Source: a virus
Direction: 5' to 3' (one strand)
Virus record (IMG/VR): IMGVR_UViG_3300027368_000102
Span: 1 to 34,810 of that record
Length of the DNA stretch: 34,810 bases
Made by a program: the position numbers and the translations under genes. Of the stretch, positions 24,545 through 32,442 are shown piece after piece (the stretch's first letter is position 1; each line of letters starts with the position of its first letter). Under the pieces are notes generated by a model. It was not told the origin of the DNA, did not search any database, and saw only the letters and a program-made list of their open reading frames with translations.

Positions 24545-25327
24545 CTATTTAGCCTTTGCTGAAGGAGTGCTTGCCGGCGCGGGACTCTTCGCTGCGCTGC
24601 TGGTGCCGGTTTCCGAGCTGCGAGCGGGAGAATTGAAGGCTTTGACGAACTGCTCGTAATCAAGAGGTAGCAATTCAGGCAGACGGCCAGTGCGATCACC
24701 GGCCTCGTAGGTTGGATGGGGCTTGGTGCGCAACACCCGTTCGACCGTAACGTTGCCCGCAGCATCCTTTTTGGCGACCGAGTCACCGAACAAAATGATG
24801 TCCACGAGTCCCAATACGACATTGCGTGCGCGATCCGGGAGGCTTGGAGTGGTCTTCGTGTACTCCCCAGTTCGCGTTTCGATCGTTTTGTCGATCGCAT
24901 GCGAAATAAGGATCAAGCCATACGGTAAGCTGGCTAATCGAGTAAGCACACGATGCCATTCGTTCTTGACCAGAGCCCATCCCTTACCGTGGCCCATGTC
25001 CCCTTCGTACTCGATACCATGCTTGGCACAGACGTAGTCGGAGCACATCTTGAATGCGTTGTCGACCGTATCGATCACAATCGTTTTGAAATTGTGGTCG
25101 CCCTTGGCAACTAGCTTGCAAGCCTCGAGGAACGCCTCCCAAGAGTAGGTCGGTACTTTGAAGACCTCCAAATGGTTCAGACCAGGCTCGCACTCGAAAA
25201 AGAGTGCCCCTGGTGCCTTACTCGCAAAAGTGCTTTTTCCAAGTTTGGGATTTGCGTAGAGTAAGATGGATTGTTTTCCAAGCTCGGTCACAGGCTTGGA
25301 AGCTTCGGTCGGTAAAACGATGGTCAT
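24545..25327 (-). CDS. Sak4-like RecA-fold ATPase (phage recombination)
   Basis: 260 residues. Walker A NPKLGKST (26-33) in a LLYANPKLGKSTFASKAPGA context, Walker B KTIVIDTVDN (81-90), and the motif LILISHAIDKT, then TTPSLPDRARNVVLGLVDII. This is the AAA/RecA-like single-strand annealing Sak4 type, usually paired with DUF669 and a nuclease. The C-terminal 30 residues are a Ser/Ala/Pro-rich tail. It is spaced 15 bases after the PD-(D/E)XK gene and promotes DNA pairing in phage recombination. Confidence 0.9.
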   Translation of the reverse strand: MTIVLPTEASKPVTELGKQSILLYANPKLGKSTFASKAPGALFFECEPGLNHLEVFKVPTYSWEAFLEACKLVAKGDHNFKTIVIDTVDNAFKMCSDYVCAKHGIEYEGDMGHGKGWALVKNEWHRVLTRLASLPYGLILISHAIDKTIETRTGEYTKTTPSLPDRARNVVLGLVDIILFGDSVAKKDAAGNVTVERVLRTKPHPTYEAGDRTGRLPELLPLDYEQFVKAFNSPARSSETGTSSAAKSPAPASTPSAKAK

Positions 25328-25342
25328 CGCAAATCAGTCCTT

Positions 25343-26389
25343 TCAAAAAACGGGTGAGTCAGAATCGATCGAGGTGAGCTCTTCATGCGGTGGAGTGATC
25401 TCATAGAGGTTCTCCGCAACGTTGGGATTGAAGCCAGATTGGCAGTACGAGAGGTACTCGCAGGGACGCTGGTACGAGAAGCAGCTCGATGTGTTCAGCA
25501 GCCATTTGCCACGTCGTCGTGCATCGAGGTACTGCTGGGTGATCTCCCAGACCTCATCTTGGAGCATGGCCAGCCGCTCTTCAGAGAGATAAATGAACTC
25601 CCGATGGAACGATTCTGGTTTTGAGTACCATGCCGCCAGTCGCCCCTGAAACTCCTCGTTGGTTTCAGGCATCTGGCGTTTGGCCGTCGACTTGCCGCTC
25701 TTGTTCTTGGCGGCTAGTTCCGCGTGGCGAGCTTCGTACTCTTGCTCCGTTTCACCTGGGCTTTGCTTGAGACGGCTCTTTAGGAGCACGTTGTAAATGA
25801 TGCCGACGATGGGATAGCCGAGCTCGCGGAGGTAAAACGAGTACAGTGCGATCTGCGTATCAGTCCACAATTTGTCCAGGTAATTGCCATCGATCGACGC
25901 AGCGGTCTTGTGCTCGAGCAAATACATCCCATCATGTAACTGGACGATCGCATCGGCTTTGCCAGCCATCACAAAGGTTTGGCTACAGCGGCCAGTGTCT
26001 GGATTCCGAATCTGTCCGGTGAAGGTTTTCTCAACCTCGATGATCGTAAAGTCCTCGGTTGGGTAGCGCGAGGCGTACCCTGCGAACATGGCTCGTGCCA
26101 AATGCCAGTTGGCCATTTGGTTCTCGTCCGTGGCTCGCTCCGGGAAGCTTCTGTCGATGAAATCAAGGGCCTTCCACAAGCGATTTGTATCGTTGACGGT
26201 TCGATACCAAAGCTCGATTGCGCCGTGAATCACGCTGCCAAACGACAGCGATTCGACCTTCATCCGTGGACGCAGGTTATCGATGTAACGATGTTTGTAC
26301 TTACGAGGACAATTGCGAAACGTATTGAGCGCTGAGTAGGTCAGCACGTTTTTGTCGCTGGTCTCTGAAGGAAGAGTTGCTTGGGACAT
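25343..26389 (-). CDS. PD-(D/E)XK exonuclease with probable Fe-S cluster
   Basis: 348 residues. Motifs of the RecB/Cas4-type nuclease are visible: Cys27 in NCPRKYKH, GSVIHGAIELWY, AGKADAIV with Asp146, and LLEHKT with Glu159 and Lys161 (the D...ExK core), then TQIALYSFYL. Three Cys at the end (303, 310, 316 in CFSYQRPCEYLSYC) with Cys27 form the four ligands of an Fe-S cluster, as in AddB and Cas4. It probably resects ends for the Sak4 recombinase. It is co-oriented with and 15 bases ahead of that gene. Confidence 0.93.
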   Translation of the reverse strand: MSQATLPSETSDKNVLTYSALNTFRNCPRKYKHRYIDNLRPRMKVESLSFGSVIHGAIELWYRTVNDTNRLWKALDFIDRSFPERATDENQMANWHLARAMFAGYASRYPTEDFTIIEVEKTFTGQIRNPDTGRCSQTFVMAGKADAIVQLHDGMYLLEHKTAASIDGNYLDKLWTDTQIALYSFYLRELGYPIVGIIYNVLLKSRLKQSPGETEQEYEARHAELAAKNKSGKSTAKRQMPETNEEFQGRLAAWYSKPESFHREFIYLSEERLAMLQDEVWEITQQYLDARRRGKWLLNTSSCFSYQRPCEYLSYCQSGFNPNVAENLYEITPPHEELTSIDSDSPVF

Positions 26390-26439
26390 AAGATTGCCGT
26401 AGTCAAAAAGAGAGGGGGGTGAATCAGTTTCGTCACCGA

Positions 26440-26769
26440 TTAAAAGTTCATTCGATAAGAGTCGTTCCTATCGAGAAGGTTGCCGTTGAGGCGTTTCGCG
26501 CCTCGTTCGCGAGCGATCAAAGATTCACTCAGCTTCATGGATGCATTGGTTTGCGAGCATGGTTTACAGATCCGATTGGCAGCGCTCTTGGATTGAAACA
26601 TCTTGTCGCACTTGAGGCACCTTCGTTCTCCAGGCTCATGGGGGACCAGTCGCGTTGACATCTTCAGCGGATCTTTCAGCAAGAATTTCATGGGTTGTTT
26701 ATCGCTAAGAAAAATGCTCTCGGTATCTGTTGAAATACCCGACTCATTGGTTGACTGACGGTTACTCAT
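26440..26769 (-). CDS. Small zinc-finger protein
   Basis: About 109 residues from MSNRQSTNESG, a start that overlaps the sigma-factor stop by 8 bases; a Met further in (MKFLLKDPL) is an alternative. The centre RRCLKCDKMFQSKSAANRIC followed by KPCS holds four Cys (C-x2-C and C-x2-C) spaced for one zinc ribbon. The rest is charged and probably disordered. Candidate role: DNA or RNA binding, or a partner of the sigma factor with which it is translationally coupled. Confidence 0.7.
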   Translation of the reverse strand: MSNRQSTNESGISTDTESIFLSDKQPMKFLLKDPLKMSTRLVPHEPGERRCLKCDKMFQSKSAANRICKPCSQTNASMKLSESLIARERGAKRLNGNLLDRNDSYRMNF

Positions 26770-27361
26770 CGAGATATCTGTCAAATCCTGCTTCCTCAAA
26801 AAGCGATTGGATTTTTCTCATCCACTCGTTGACCGTGGTTCGAGGAACACCCAAGTCGCGTGAAATCTCGGAGATCGTTTGGGTCTGCCTTCGACGGAGA
26901 AGATCTTGGAACCTCTCGGGTAAGGTCTTCATGAAAGCGGCTAGATCAAGACGAAGGTCGTTAAGATCCTCTTCACTAAGTCGACGCTCGCGACCTAGTC
27001 GTCGATCTTGGTCCTTGTCGTGTAGAACCTGGGACATTTCCACATGGGAATCTTCCTCGGATCTGACGGTCTTACTTAGGCTCACACGTCCTCGAGTCGC
27101 ACGTTTTGCGACGTTGCGATCACGAACAACATTGCCTAAGTGACGCTGAACGACCGTGACGATAAACGGACGAATGTGACCGACCGCAGGATCAAAACTT
27201 TCCAAACTCTTAGTGACCTGGGTGTAGGCTTCTTGGACTAGATCGTCTCGATCATCGTTTGTAAGATTGGAGGTCGCGATCACCTTTCTGACCTGACGAA
27301 GAATTACTCGCCGAACGAATTTGTCGTCACCCAGGTTTGACTGTGTTGTTTCCTCTGCCAT
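26762..27361 (-). CDS. Sigma-70 family factor (ECF-like)
   Basis: 199 residues. Region 2 is visible in DDLVQEAYTQVTKSLESFDP and RPFIVTVVQRHLGNVVRD, and region 4 in LPERFQDLLRRRQTQTISEI and SRDLGVPRTTVNEWMRKIQ (a helix-turn-helix that would bind the -35 element). The protein would direct RNA polymerase to a specific set of promoters, presumably phage genes. AGAGGA precedes the ATG, and the leader contains a nine-bp hairpin. It heads the early operon; the following gene starts inside its stop. Phage-encoded sigma factors occur but are uncommon in siphoviruses. Confidence 0.9.
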   Translation of the reverse strand: MAEETTQSNLGDDKFVRRVILRQVRKVIATSNLTNDDRDDLVQEAYTQVTKSLESFDPAVGHIRPFIVTVVQRHLGNVVRDRNVAKRATRGRVSLSKTVRSEEDSHVEMSQVLHDKDQDRRLGRERRLSEEDLNDLRLDLAAFMKTLPERFQDLLRRRQTQTISEISRDLGVPRTTVNEWMRKIQSLFEEAGFDRYLDE

Positions 27362-27378
27362 TTGTTGATTCCTCTCGA

Positions 27379-27418
27379 TTCCCCACAGGAACAGGTCTGA
27401 GATTTCAGGCCTGTGGGG
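27379..27418 (-). promoter_or_regulatory. Leader hairpin ahead of the sigma-factor gene
   Basis: CCCCACAGG (27,381-27,389) pairs perfectly with CCTGTGGGG (27,410-27,418) around a 20-base loop. It starts 17 bases before the sigma ATG, so it lies close to or over the ribosome-binding site and may modulate translation. Confidence 0.55.
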
Positions 27419-27485
27419 ATCGACCGCTTGTTTGCGGTGCTTTGTGTTGATGTGAGTAAGACCCGTCGCCTATGACTGGCGAAAA

Positions 27486-27620
27486 TTCCCAAAACAGCCT
27501 TGGGAAAAGAGATAATTCACGGGTGCATTCACGAGAAACCCAGCAAAAGCCAGTGGGTTAGTTCGCGGAAATTTGCTAAATTCCCTAGAGAGGGTTTTGG
27601 GAAATTCCCATATTTCCCAA
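27486..27620. promoter_or_regulatory. Cluster of TTCCCAA operator-like sites
   Basis: TTCCCAA-N7-TTGGGAA at 27,486-27,506 and TTGGGAA-N10-TTCCCAA at 27,597-27,620, plus single copies TTCCCTA (27,581) and TTCCCAT (27,605). The repeated heptamer in both orientations suggests a dimeric repressor binding region between early genes and the integration cassette. The rest of 27,362-27,897 shows no gene. Confidence 0.55.
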
Positions 27621-27897
27621 TTCGACCTATTTGGACAGCCAAACGAAGACTTGGGGTTTCTGGGCCAACACGAAAAAAGAGGACCGTGGGATTCAGGGTC
27701 GGTTATAAGTACAAGAAGTTTACGGCCTAGGTTTTGCATTGCTTCCAATCGTTGACGGACCGTTTCAGCGTTTGGGATGCAGTCTAGCGTACTTCCCCTC
27801 CGCTCTTTGTTTGTAGCCAGGTTTGGCCCTCATTTTGTTAGAGTGGCCAAATAATCGCACAGCGGATTGCCTGCGTAAGGTCCGAAAATGGAACAAT

Positions 27898-28104
27898 TTA
27901 GGAACGCCGTCCCAACTCAGAATTCAAAACGAAAAGACATCGTTCGTTGTCCTCAGGAATGACGCACCAAGCCTCTGCATTTTCAGATAACTTCTTGTTT
28001 ATGCGTTTGGCCATGTTGGTTGCGCCTTTGCGGGGATCTTCCCAACCGAATTCGCCAACCACACTCGAATCCTCATGGGGCAAAACTCCGTCGGACTTGG
28101 TCAA
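27898..28104 (-). CDS. Uncertain ORF, possibly a truncated or frameshifted gene
   Basis: A 68-codon stretch with TTG as the only usable start (28,104) and no ribosome-binding site. The same frame is open far upstream, back into the 3' end of the HTH gene, with no ATG or GTG. The translated sequence (PEDNERCLFVLNSELGRRS at the end, and GEFGWEDPRKGATNMAKRIN in the middle) reads like a genuine folded protein, perhaps a winged-helix end, so the gene may have lost its own start or may be fused by frameshift to the HTH gene. Function unknown. Confidence 0.4.
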   Translation of the reverse strand: MTKSDGVLPHEDSSVVGEFGWEDPRKGATNMAKRINKKLSENAEAWCVIPEDNERCLFVLNSELGRRS

Positions 28105-28255
28105 TGATGTAATAAAGATTTTCTGGTCTTCTGTCGGCCCACTGAATGTCTTCGGTTTTCCCGACCATATATTAGCTAATTCTATTGCCGATATCCGTGG
28201 ATGGTTTGTTGTTGCTGATGGTGGTTGTCCGATGCGTGCGGTAATGCTTGAACGA

Positions 28256-28672
28256 TCACTTGTTAGTGCGTTTGAGACCGAACCATGCGCTCCGTTGCTT
28301 ACTCCAGCTTGGATACATCGAGATTTCCTGAAGCTCCTTCAGCCCAATTTGATCCCGCATGACATTCTTGCCAACTTGGAGAAGAATATCCTCCTGGATC
28401 TCTGGCGCAAGCAACCGTAGATTCATGATCTGCGTGACACGAGCCCGCGTCACGTGCCCAAGTCGGGCAAGGTCAGCGAAATCTGTGACCACCCCTTTCT
28501 TGATAAGACCCTCGAAGTGAATCGCGAGTGCCATATAGCGAGCGATCCGAGGGATTCGTTCTAGAGGTTTCGTCTCTACCGAAGGGCCCTTTTTCTCAAC
28601 CATTTTCTTTCGGGCACCTCGGCCCTGAGGCTTGATTGAGAACTGAAAATCGACGCTTAATGTATCGTTCAT
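28256..28672 (-). CDS. HTH protein of the recombinase cassette
   Basis: 138 residues from MNDTLSVDFQFSIKPQGRG; a longer open frame upstream overlaps the recombinase gene and is rejected because this ATG overlaps the recombinase stop as ATGA. A helix-turn-helix is seen in VTDFADLARLGHVTRARVTQ followed by IMNLRLLAPEIQEDILL, with a basic N-terminal tail. The same neighbour occurs after planctomycete-type large serine recombinases and may act as a regulator or excision-directing factor; this is inference. Confidence 0.75.
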   Translation of the reverse strand: MNDTLSVDFQFSIKPQGRGARKKMVEKKGPSVETKPLERIPRIARYMALAIHFEGLIKKGVVTDFADLARLGHVTRARVTQIMNLRLLAPEIQEDILLQVGKNVMRDQIGLKELQEISMYPSWSKQRSAWFGLKRTNK

Positions 28673-30243
28673 GATGCGGCTTCCGCAAGTTCTGGTTTGT
28701 TGCTTCTGGCGATCGATTTGATTCCGTCCGGGTGAAACGTGATGGTAACTCGCCCATTGGCACCGTCGTAATCGACCTGCTTGACGATTAGCTTGACGAT
28801 CCGTGATTGTTCGCGAACCGTGAGCGATTCCCAAACCGGCTCAAAGCTATCGAGCGCTGTTGCTACATCGTTGGATGTCAGCGCCTGCGACTTTAGTAGG
28901 GTTAGTTTTGCGTTGACGATGGTGAGCCGATTCTCAGCAATCCGAAGATCCTCATGCCAATCTGCTAACTGTTTCAGCAGGTTCGCATCTGGGGAATTTG
29001 GTTTGATTTTGGGGGCAGCAATTCGGATGGCTTCGTTCCAATACTCGATTTCCTTGACGATCTCGTCCTGTTCGGCAACAAGGGCGTCGAGCTCGTGTTG
29101 TGTCTGTACTTCAGCTTGCTGCACGACCTCGTCGACAAGCCTCTCGTTTTCTACGACTTGGCGTATCTTTTCGACTACGAACTTCTCGATTTCCGCAGCT
29201 GGCACCGACCTCGACTCGCAGATCCGTCTGCCACGCTTCTGGGCCTTCATGCACACGTAGTATCGGTAGCGTTTGGCCCCACTCTTTGTCGTATGCGTCG
29301 GAGTCATCGAGCAATCGCAACAGGAGCATCGCAGAATTCCCTTGAGCAAGGCACCAAATTTGTTTCTTGCATCGACACCGCCAGTCCGACCGTTTCGTCG
29401 AAGCAAGGACTGGACCCTTTGCCACACATCGAGCGTGACGATCGGGTCGTGTTCACCTTCGTTGATTTCGTCTTTGTAGGCTAATTTGCCAATGTAGGTC
29501 ACGTTGGTAAGGAGTCGGAACAGCGTTGCTTTGGTGAACGGCGAACCGCCTCGAAGCATGCCTTTCTTGGTATTCCATGATTTGTTGTTCCAGCCACGGT
29601 TGTCGAGTTCAGCGATGGTCGCCATGATCGATTCGCGATCCAAGTATAGATCGTAGATCGCCCTGACTCTATTGGCCTCGACCTCGTTGATTCGAAGCTT
29701 GCCACCTTGCGGCTCGATGTCGTATCCAAGCAGAGGCATCCCCCCGGACCATTTTCCCTTTCGCCGAGCGGCAGCGATCTTGTCGCGGGTACGCTCTGAT
29801 ATGATCTCGCGTTCAAACTGGGCGAACGACAAGAGCACGTTGAGCATCAGCCGGCCCATCGAGTTGGTCGTGTTGAATTGCTGAGTTACGCTTACGAATG
29901 CAACTTGATGACGTTCGAAGACTTCGAGCATGCGAGCGAAGTCCATCAGCGAACGGCTCAGTCGATCGACTTTGTAGACGACCACGCAGTTGACCTTCCC
30001 AGCTTCGATGTCCGCCAGTAGTTGCTTTAGAGCCGGACGATCCATGTTGCCACCGGTGAACCCACCGTCGTCATAGTGATCGGGCAGGCAGTTCCAGCCC
30101 TCTTGCGTTTGGCTTTTGATGTAGGCTTCGGCGCATTCGCGTTGAGCATCGAGGGAATTGAACTCTTTGTCTAGCCCCTCGTCTGTGGACTTCCGGGTGT
30201 AGATCGCACAGTTCAGCCTGCGATTGTTGTTGAGTTTGTTCAT
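28669..30243 (-). CDS. Large serine recombinase (integrase)
   Basis: 524 residues. The N-terminal resolvase domain has the nucleophile Ser19 in YTRKSTDEG, VVYKVDRLSRSLMDFARMLE and MGRLMLNVLLSFAQFEREII. The recombinase domain follows with GYDIEPQGGKLRINEVEANR, then the zinc ribbon with CSCCDCSMTP and later Cys residues, then a long coiled coil at about 380-460. This class integrates phage DNA between short attP and attB sites in one direction without supercoiling. It is coupled by ATGA overlaps to the genes on both sides. Confidence 0.96.
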   Translation of the reverse strand: MNKLNNNRRLNCAIYTRKSTDEGLDKEFNSLDAQRECAEAYIKSQTQEGWNCLPDHYDDGGFTGGNMDRPALKQLLADIEAGKVNCVVVYKVDRLSRSLMDFARMLEVFERHQVAFVSVTQQFNTTNSMGRLMLNVLLSFAQFEREIISERTRDKIAAARRKGKWSGGMPLLGYDIEPQGGKLRINEVEANRVRAIYDLYLDRESIMATIAELDNRGWNNKSWNTKKGMLRGGSPFTKATLFRLLTNVTYIGKLAYKDEINEGEHDPIVTLDVWQRVQSLLRRNGRTGGVDARNKFGALLKGILRCSCCDCSMTPTHTTKSGAKRYRYYVCMKAQKRGRRICESRSVPAAEIEKFVVEKIRQVVENERLVDEVVQQAEVQTQHELDALVAEQDEIVKEIEYWNEAIRIAAPKIKPNSPDANLLKQLADWHEDLRIAENRLTIVNAKLTLLKSQALTSNDVATALDSFEPVWESLTVREQSRIVKLIVKQVDYDGANGRVTITFHPDGIKSIARSNKPELAEAAS

Positions 30244-30740
30244 TGCTCCCTACTTTTCTTGCTAAGTTTGAAGAAGTGATACCCATTGCAGTGCTGCCCT
30301 GTGATCTTTTTGGCCACAGCGCTGAGCGTCTTGTAGATTGCTCCGTCGTATTCGAAGCCGGTTTCCAGGACCAGAACTAGAATCTTTTGGCCCTTGTAGA
30401 CCCGCTCGATGACTGATCTTGGGGGAGGTAGACGGCTGTCTTCTCCCGGCTCGACGAATCCGGTCACCGTGTCAGCCACAGGGTTTGTCACCGGTTTGGT
30501 AGCCTTGGGGGCCGTCGTTCGGATGTCGGTGCCGCGTGCGAGTTCGGCCGCCCGACTTCTAGCACGCTCGGAAATGTCACCCTCGATATTGGCTTGCATC
30601 TTCCAAGCGATGCGTTTGACGAGCCACTGTTTGTTGCGCGTGTTGGTCGGCTCGCCCCACGTCTCTTCGAACCTCTCTCGCAGCTGCCCAACCGTCATGC
30701 GTTGGAGCAGCGCGACCTCTTTGTCGATGTCTAGTTGCAT
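30240..30740 (-). CDS. DUF2924 protein of the recombinase cassette
   Basis: 166 residues from MQLDIDKEVALLQRM, chosen because AAGGAG lies six bases ahead of the ATG. DUF2924 features: MTVGQLRERFEETWGEPTNT, RNKQWLVKRIAWKMQANIEG, then a variable middle and RVYKGQKILVLVLETGFEYD, YKTLSAVAKKITGQHCNGYH with FFKL. It ends in an ATGA overlap with the recombinase start. The family sits ahead of serine recombinases in alphaproteobacteria and planctomycetes and is thought to assist them, but the mechanism is not known. Confidence 0.92.
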   Translation of the reverse strand: MQLDIDKEVALLQRMTVGQLRERFEETWGEPTNTRNKQWLVKRIAWKMQANIEGDISERARSRAAELARGTDIRTTAPKATKPVTNPVADTVTGFVEPGEDSRLPPPRSVIERVYKGQKILVLVLETGFEYDGAIYKTLSAVAKKITGQHCNGYHFFKLSKKSREQ

Positions 30741-30763
30741 TGATTTCTCCTTAGAAAGCGGAC

Positions 30764-30976
30764 TCACTGGTCGTTAACCACGTTGGTCATAGAGAGCACG
30801 CTTTCTGGAGAAAGCTCAAGGCAAGCTGGTGGTGATTTGTAGGGATCGTTGGCAATTTCTGGATCGCGGATCGCCAAACGCGATTTCATTCGAACGATAC
30901 CGGCCGCAAGAATCGCAGCGATTTCCGATTGCCGAGCTTGGGCAGACAAAGAAGAAGGGGGAACAGTCGAGAGCAC
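30764..30976 (-). CDS. Small protein opening the recombinase cassette
   Basis: 70 residues with a GTG start at 30,976. The central part SEIAAILAAGIVRMKSRLAI and ending ACLELSPESVLSMTNVVNDQ follow the pattern seen in small unnamed proteins upstream of DUF2924 genes. It may be a DNA-binding or recombinase-accessory protein; the short length and odd start make the boundary uncertain. It is the outermost gene of the cassette; att sequences are expected just outside it. Confidence 0.6.
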   Translation of the reverse strand: MLSTVPPSSLSAQARQSEIAAILAAGIVRMKSRLAIRDPEIANDPYKSPPACLELSPESVLSMTNVVNDQ

Positions 30977-31221
30977 CTCGCACCTCCATGGACTTGGCCG
31001 CTATTGTGGGCGGCTTGTCAACAGACATTCGCAGCCACAGCGGCCGCTTCTATCTGTAGGAATACCCGGTGCGAGTTCGAATTGACGGTTTAGGGTGCGA
31101 AAGAGACTAGCAGTTGACCGTGTACTAGACTACCGCAAGAAAATTTTGTTGCGTTTTGCTTCCGCGTGCCCTTTAATACCTCCTGCGGGTAAGAGTCAAG
31201 CAAGTCGGGAGGCGGAGTTCG
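30977..31221. other. Gene-free junction between prophage and right-flank cassette
   Basis: No gene is visible. This stretch should contain the prophage attachment site because it is adjacent to the recombinase cassette. A possible -35 TTGACC (about 31,115) lies ahead of the plus-strand cassette, without a good -10. GGGAGGCGGAG precedes the ATG at 31,222. Confidence 0.4.
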
Positions 31222-32442
31222 ATGAAAAAACGTGATCGACGAAAGCGACAAACTATTACGGCAAAAGCAGCCTCCAAGCTTGCGTCTACTGAAACAAGCA
31301 AAGAATTAGTGAGACCGTTACGGCTATATGCCATCTGGACGTTGAGTGCGCTTTGTGCGTTAGTCGTCACTGTTCTAGGTATTTGGAGTCTCTCTGCTCC
31401 GTCGCAAACGGCGATTAAAACTGCGAATCCTAGATTGCGAGCCACGCAGCCAAAGGATCCTGTTCTTCCAACCTTCGCTGACTTGACCATGATGACCGAA
31501 GAGGAGTTGAGCAAGCAGGACATTGCTTTACTGAATCTACGAGCTACTGATGGATTGCCTGGCACAGAGAATGTGAACGTTGCACAACTGCTGGCTCAGT
31601 TAGATGGCTGGGCGAAGAAGGTCAGGATAGACACCGATCGCAACCTCTACCAGTTCTTACAAAAGCCGAACGAATTCAACAACTCGGAAGCTTACTTCCG
31701 GATGTTGATATTGGTCACAGTTTTGCAACAAGACTTCGGCGTTCATTACAACTTGGAGCGAGTCAAAGATATTGACTTCACAAAGAGCCAAGATCTTTTC
31801 CTTCACGGTATCGTTGGCAGTTCAAACGGTGGTACTTGTGTCTCGATGCCAGTCCTGTACACGGCGGTCGCTCGACGACTCGGTTATCCCGTCTACTTGG
31901 TGAACGCGAAGGAGCATCTATTTTGCCGATGGGATAAATCTGGCGAACGCGTGAATGTCGAAGGCACCAATCGAGGATTGAATAGTTTCGCCGATGATCA
32001 CTACATGAGCTGGCCGCATCCGATCGCTCAACACGAAGTAGATGCCGGACTTTATCTGAAATCACTTTCGAACGCCGAGTCCTTTGCGGCTTTTCTTGCC
32101 GCACGGGGCCATTGCTTGGAAGACAGCGGCAATCGTTCCGACGCTGCTGTAAGTTATTCGCTTGCTGTGAAGCACTATCCACATCCGATGTATCGCGGTT
32201 TTCTTTCACGACTCGTTCGTCCCAAGACCATCGATGACTTTCCAGAGCTACTTGCGCAGCAAGAACGATTGCGTCAAAAGCGCGATCTGCAATTCAATCA
32301 ACTTGGACCACCAACTTCAAATCCGACTGCGTCATTTGGGTTTGGTAATCCAGTGACGCAAGGGAATCTAAACTACGATACCTTCAACCACGTTACACCG
32401 CCAAACTTTTCTAACAATCCCAATGGAGCTTCAGGAAGATGA
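31222..32442 (+). CDS. Membrane-anchored transglutaminase-like protein (SirB1-like fold)
   Basis: 406 residues. A positively charged start, then a transmembrane helix at about 35-57, then an extracytoplasmic domain. The transglutaminase-like core is GGTCVSMPVLYTAVARRLGY (Cys206), VNAKEHLFCRWD (His232) and RVNVEGTNRG (Glu247), the layout of the SirB1/transglutaminase-like superfamily. The C-terminal 70 residues are Asn/Pro-rich and disordered. Such folds act as cysteine proteases or cross-linking enzymes. It is the first gene of a three-gene unit whose next gene begins in its stop codon (ATGA), so they are co-translated and probably act together. Confidence 0.82.
   Translation: MKKRDRRKRQTITAKAASKLASTETSKELVRPLRLYAIWTLSALCALVVTVLGIWSLSAPSQTAIKTANPRLRATQPKDPVLPTFADLTMMTEEELSKQDIALLNLRATDGLPGTENVNVAQLLAQLDGWAKKVRIDTDRNLYQFLQKPNEFNNSEAYFRMLILVTVLQQDFGVHYNLERVKDIDFTKSQDLFLHGIVGSSNGGTCVSMPVLYTAVARRLGYPVYLVNAKEHLFCRWDKSGERVNVEGTNRGLNSFADDHYMSWPHPIAQHEVDAGLYLKSLSNAESFAAFLAARGHCLEDSGNRSDAAVSYSLAVKHYPHPMYRGFLSRLVRPKTIDDFPELLAQQERLRQKRDLQFNQLGPPTSNPTASFGFGNPVTQGNLNYDTFNHVTPPNFSNNPNGASGR

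Larger units (their letters stand above)
1..30976. mobile_element. Prophage (tailed phage), left end outside window
   Basis: Packaging, head, connector, tail, replication, methylation and integration genes are all present with phage-like order and dense overlaps (many ATGA junctions). The late module, replication module and recombinase cassette are on the minus strand; one island of small genes (11,681-15,967) is on the plus strand. Tape-measure, baseplate and lysis genes are not seen and presumably lie left of position 1. The right boundary is set at the start of the small gene that opens the recombinase cassette; large serine recombinases usually have an attachment site next to their gene, so attR or attL should lie in about 30,977-31,221. 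I could not identify the core site because the other end is not in the window. No gene in the core appears broken, so the element may be intact. Confidence 0.85.

Noticed and set aside
27470-27748. 92-codon minus-strand frame in the control region
   Set aside because: It spans the TTCCCAA repeats, is rich in Trp and Phe in an irregular pattern, and has no domain or ribosome-binding site.
27947-28420. 157-codon plus-strand frame opposite the HTH gene
   Set aside because: It is antisense to the HTH gene and the doubtful 27,898 frame; no domain and no ribosome-binding site.
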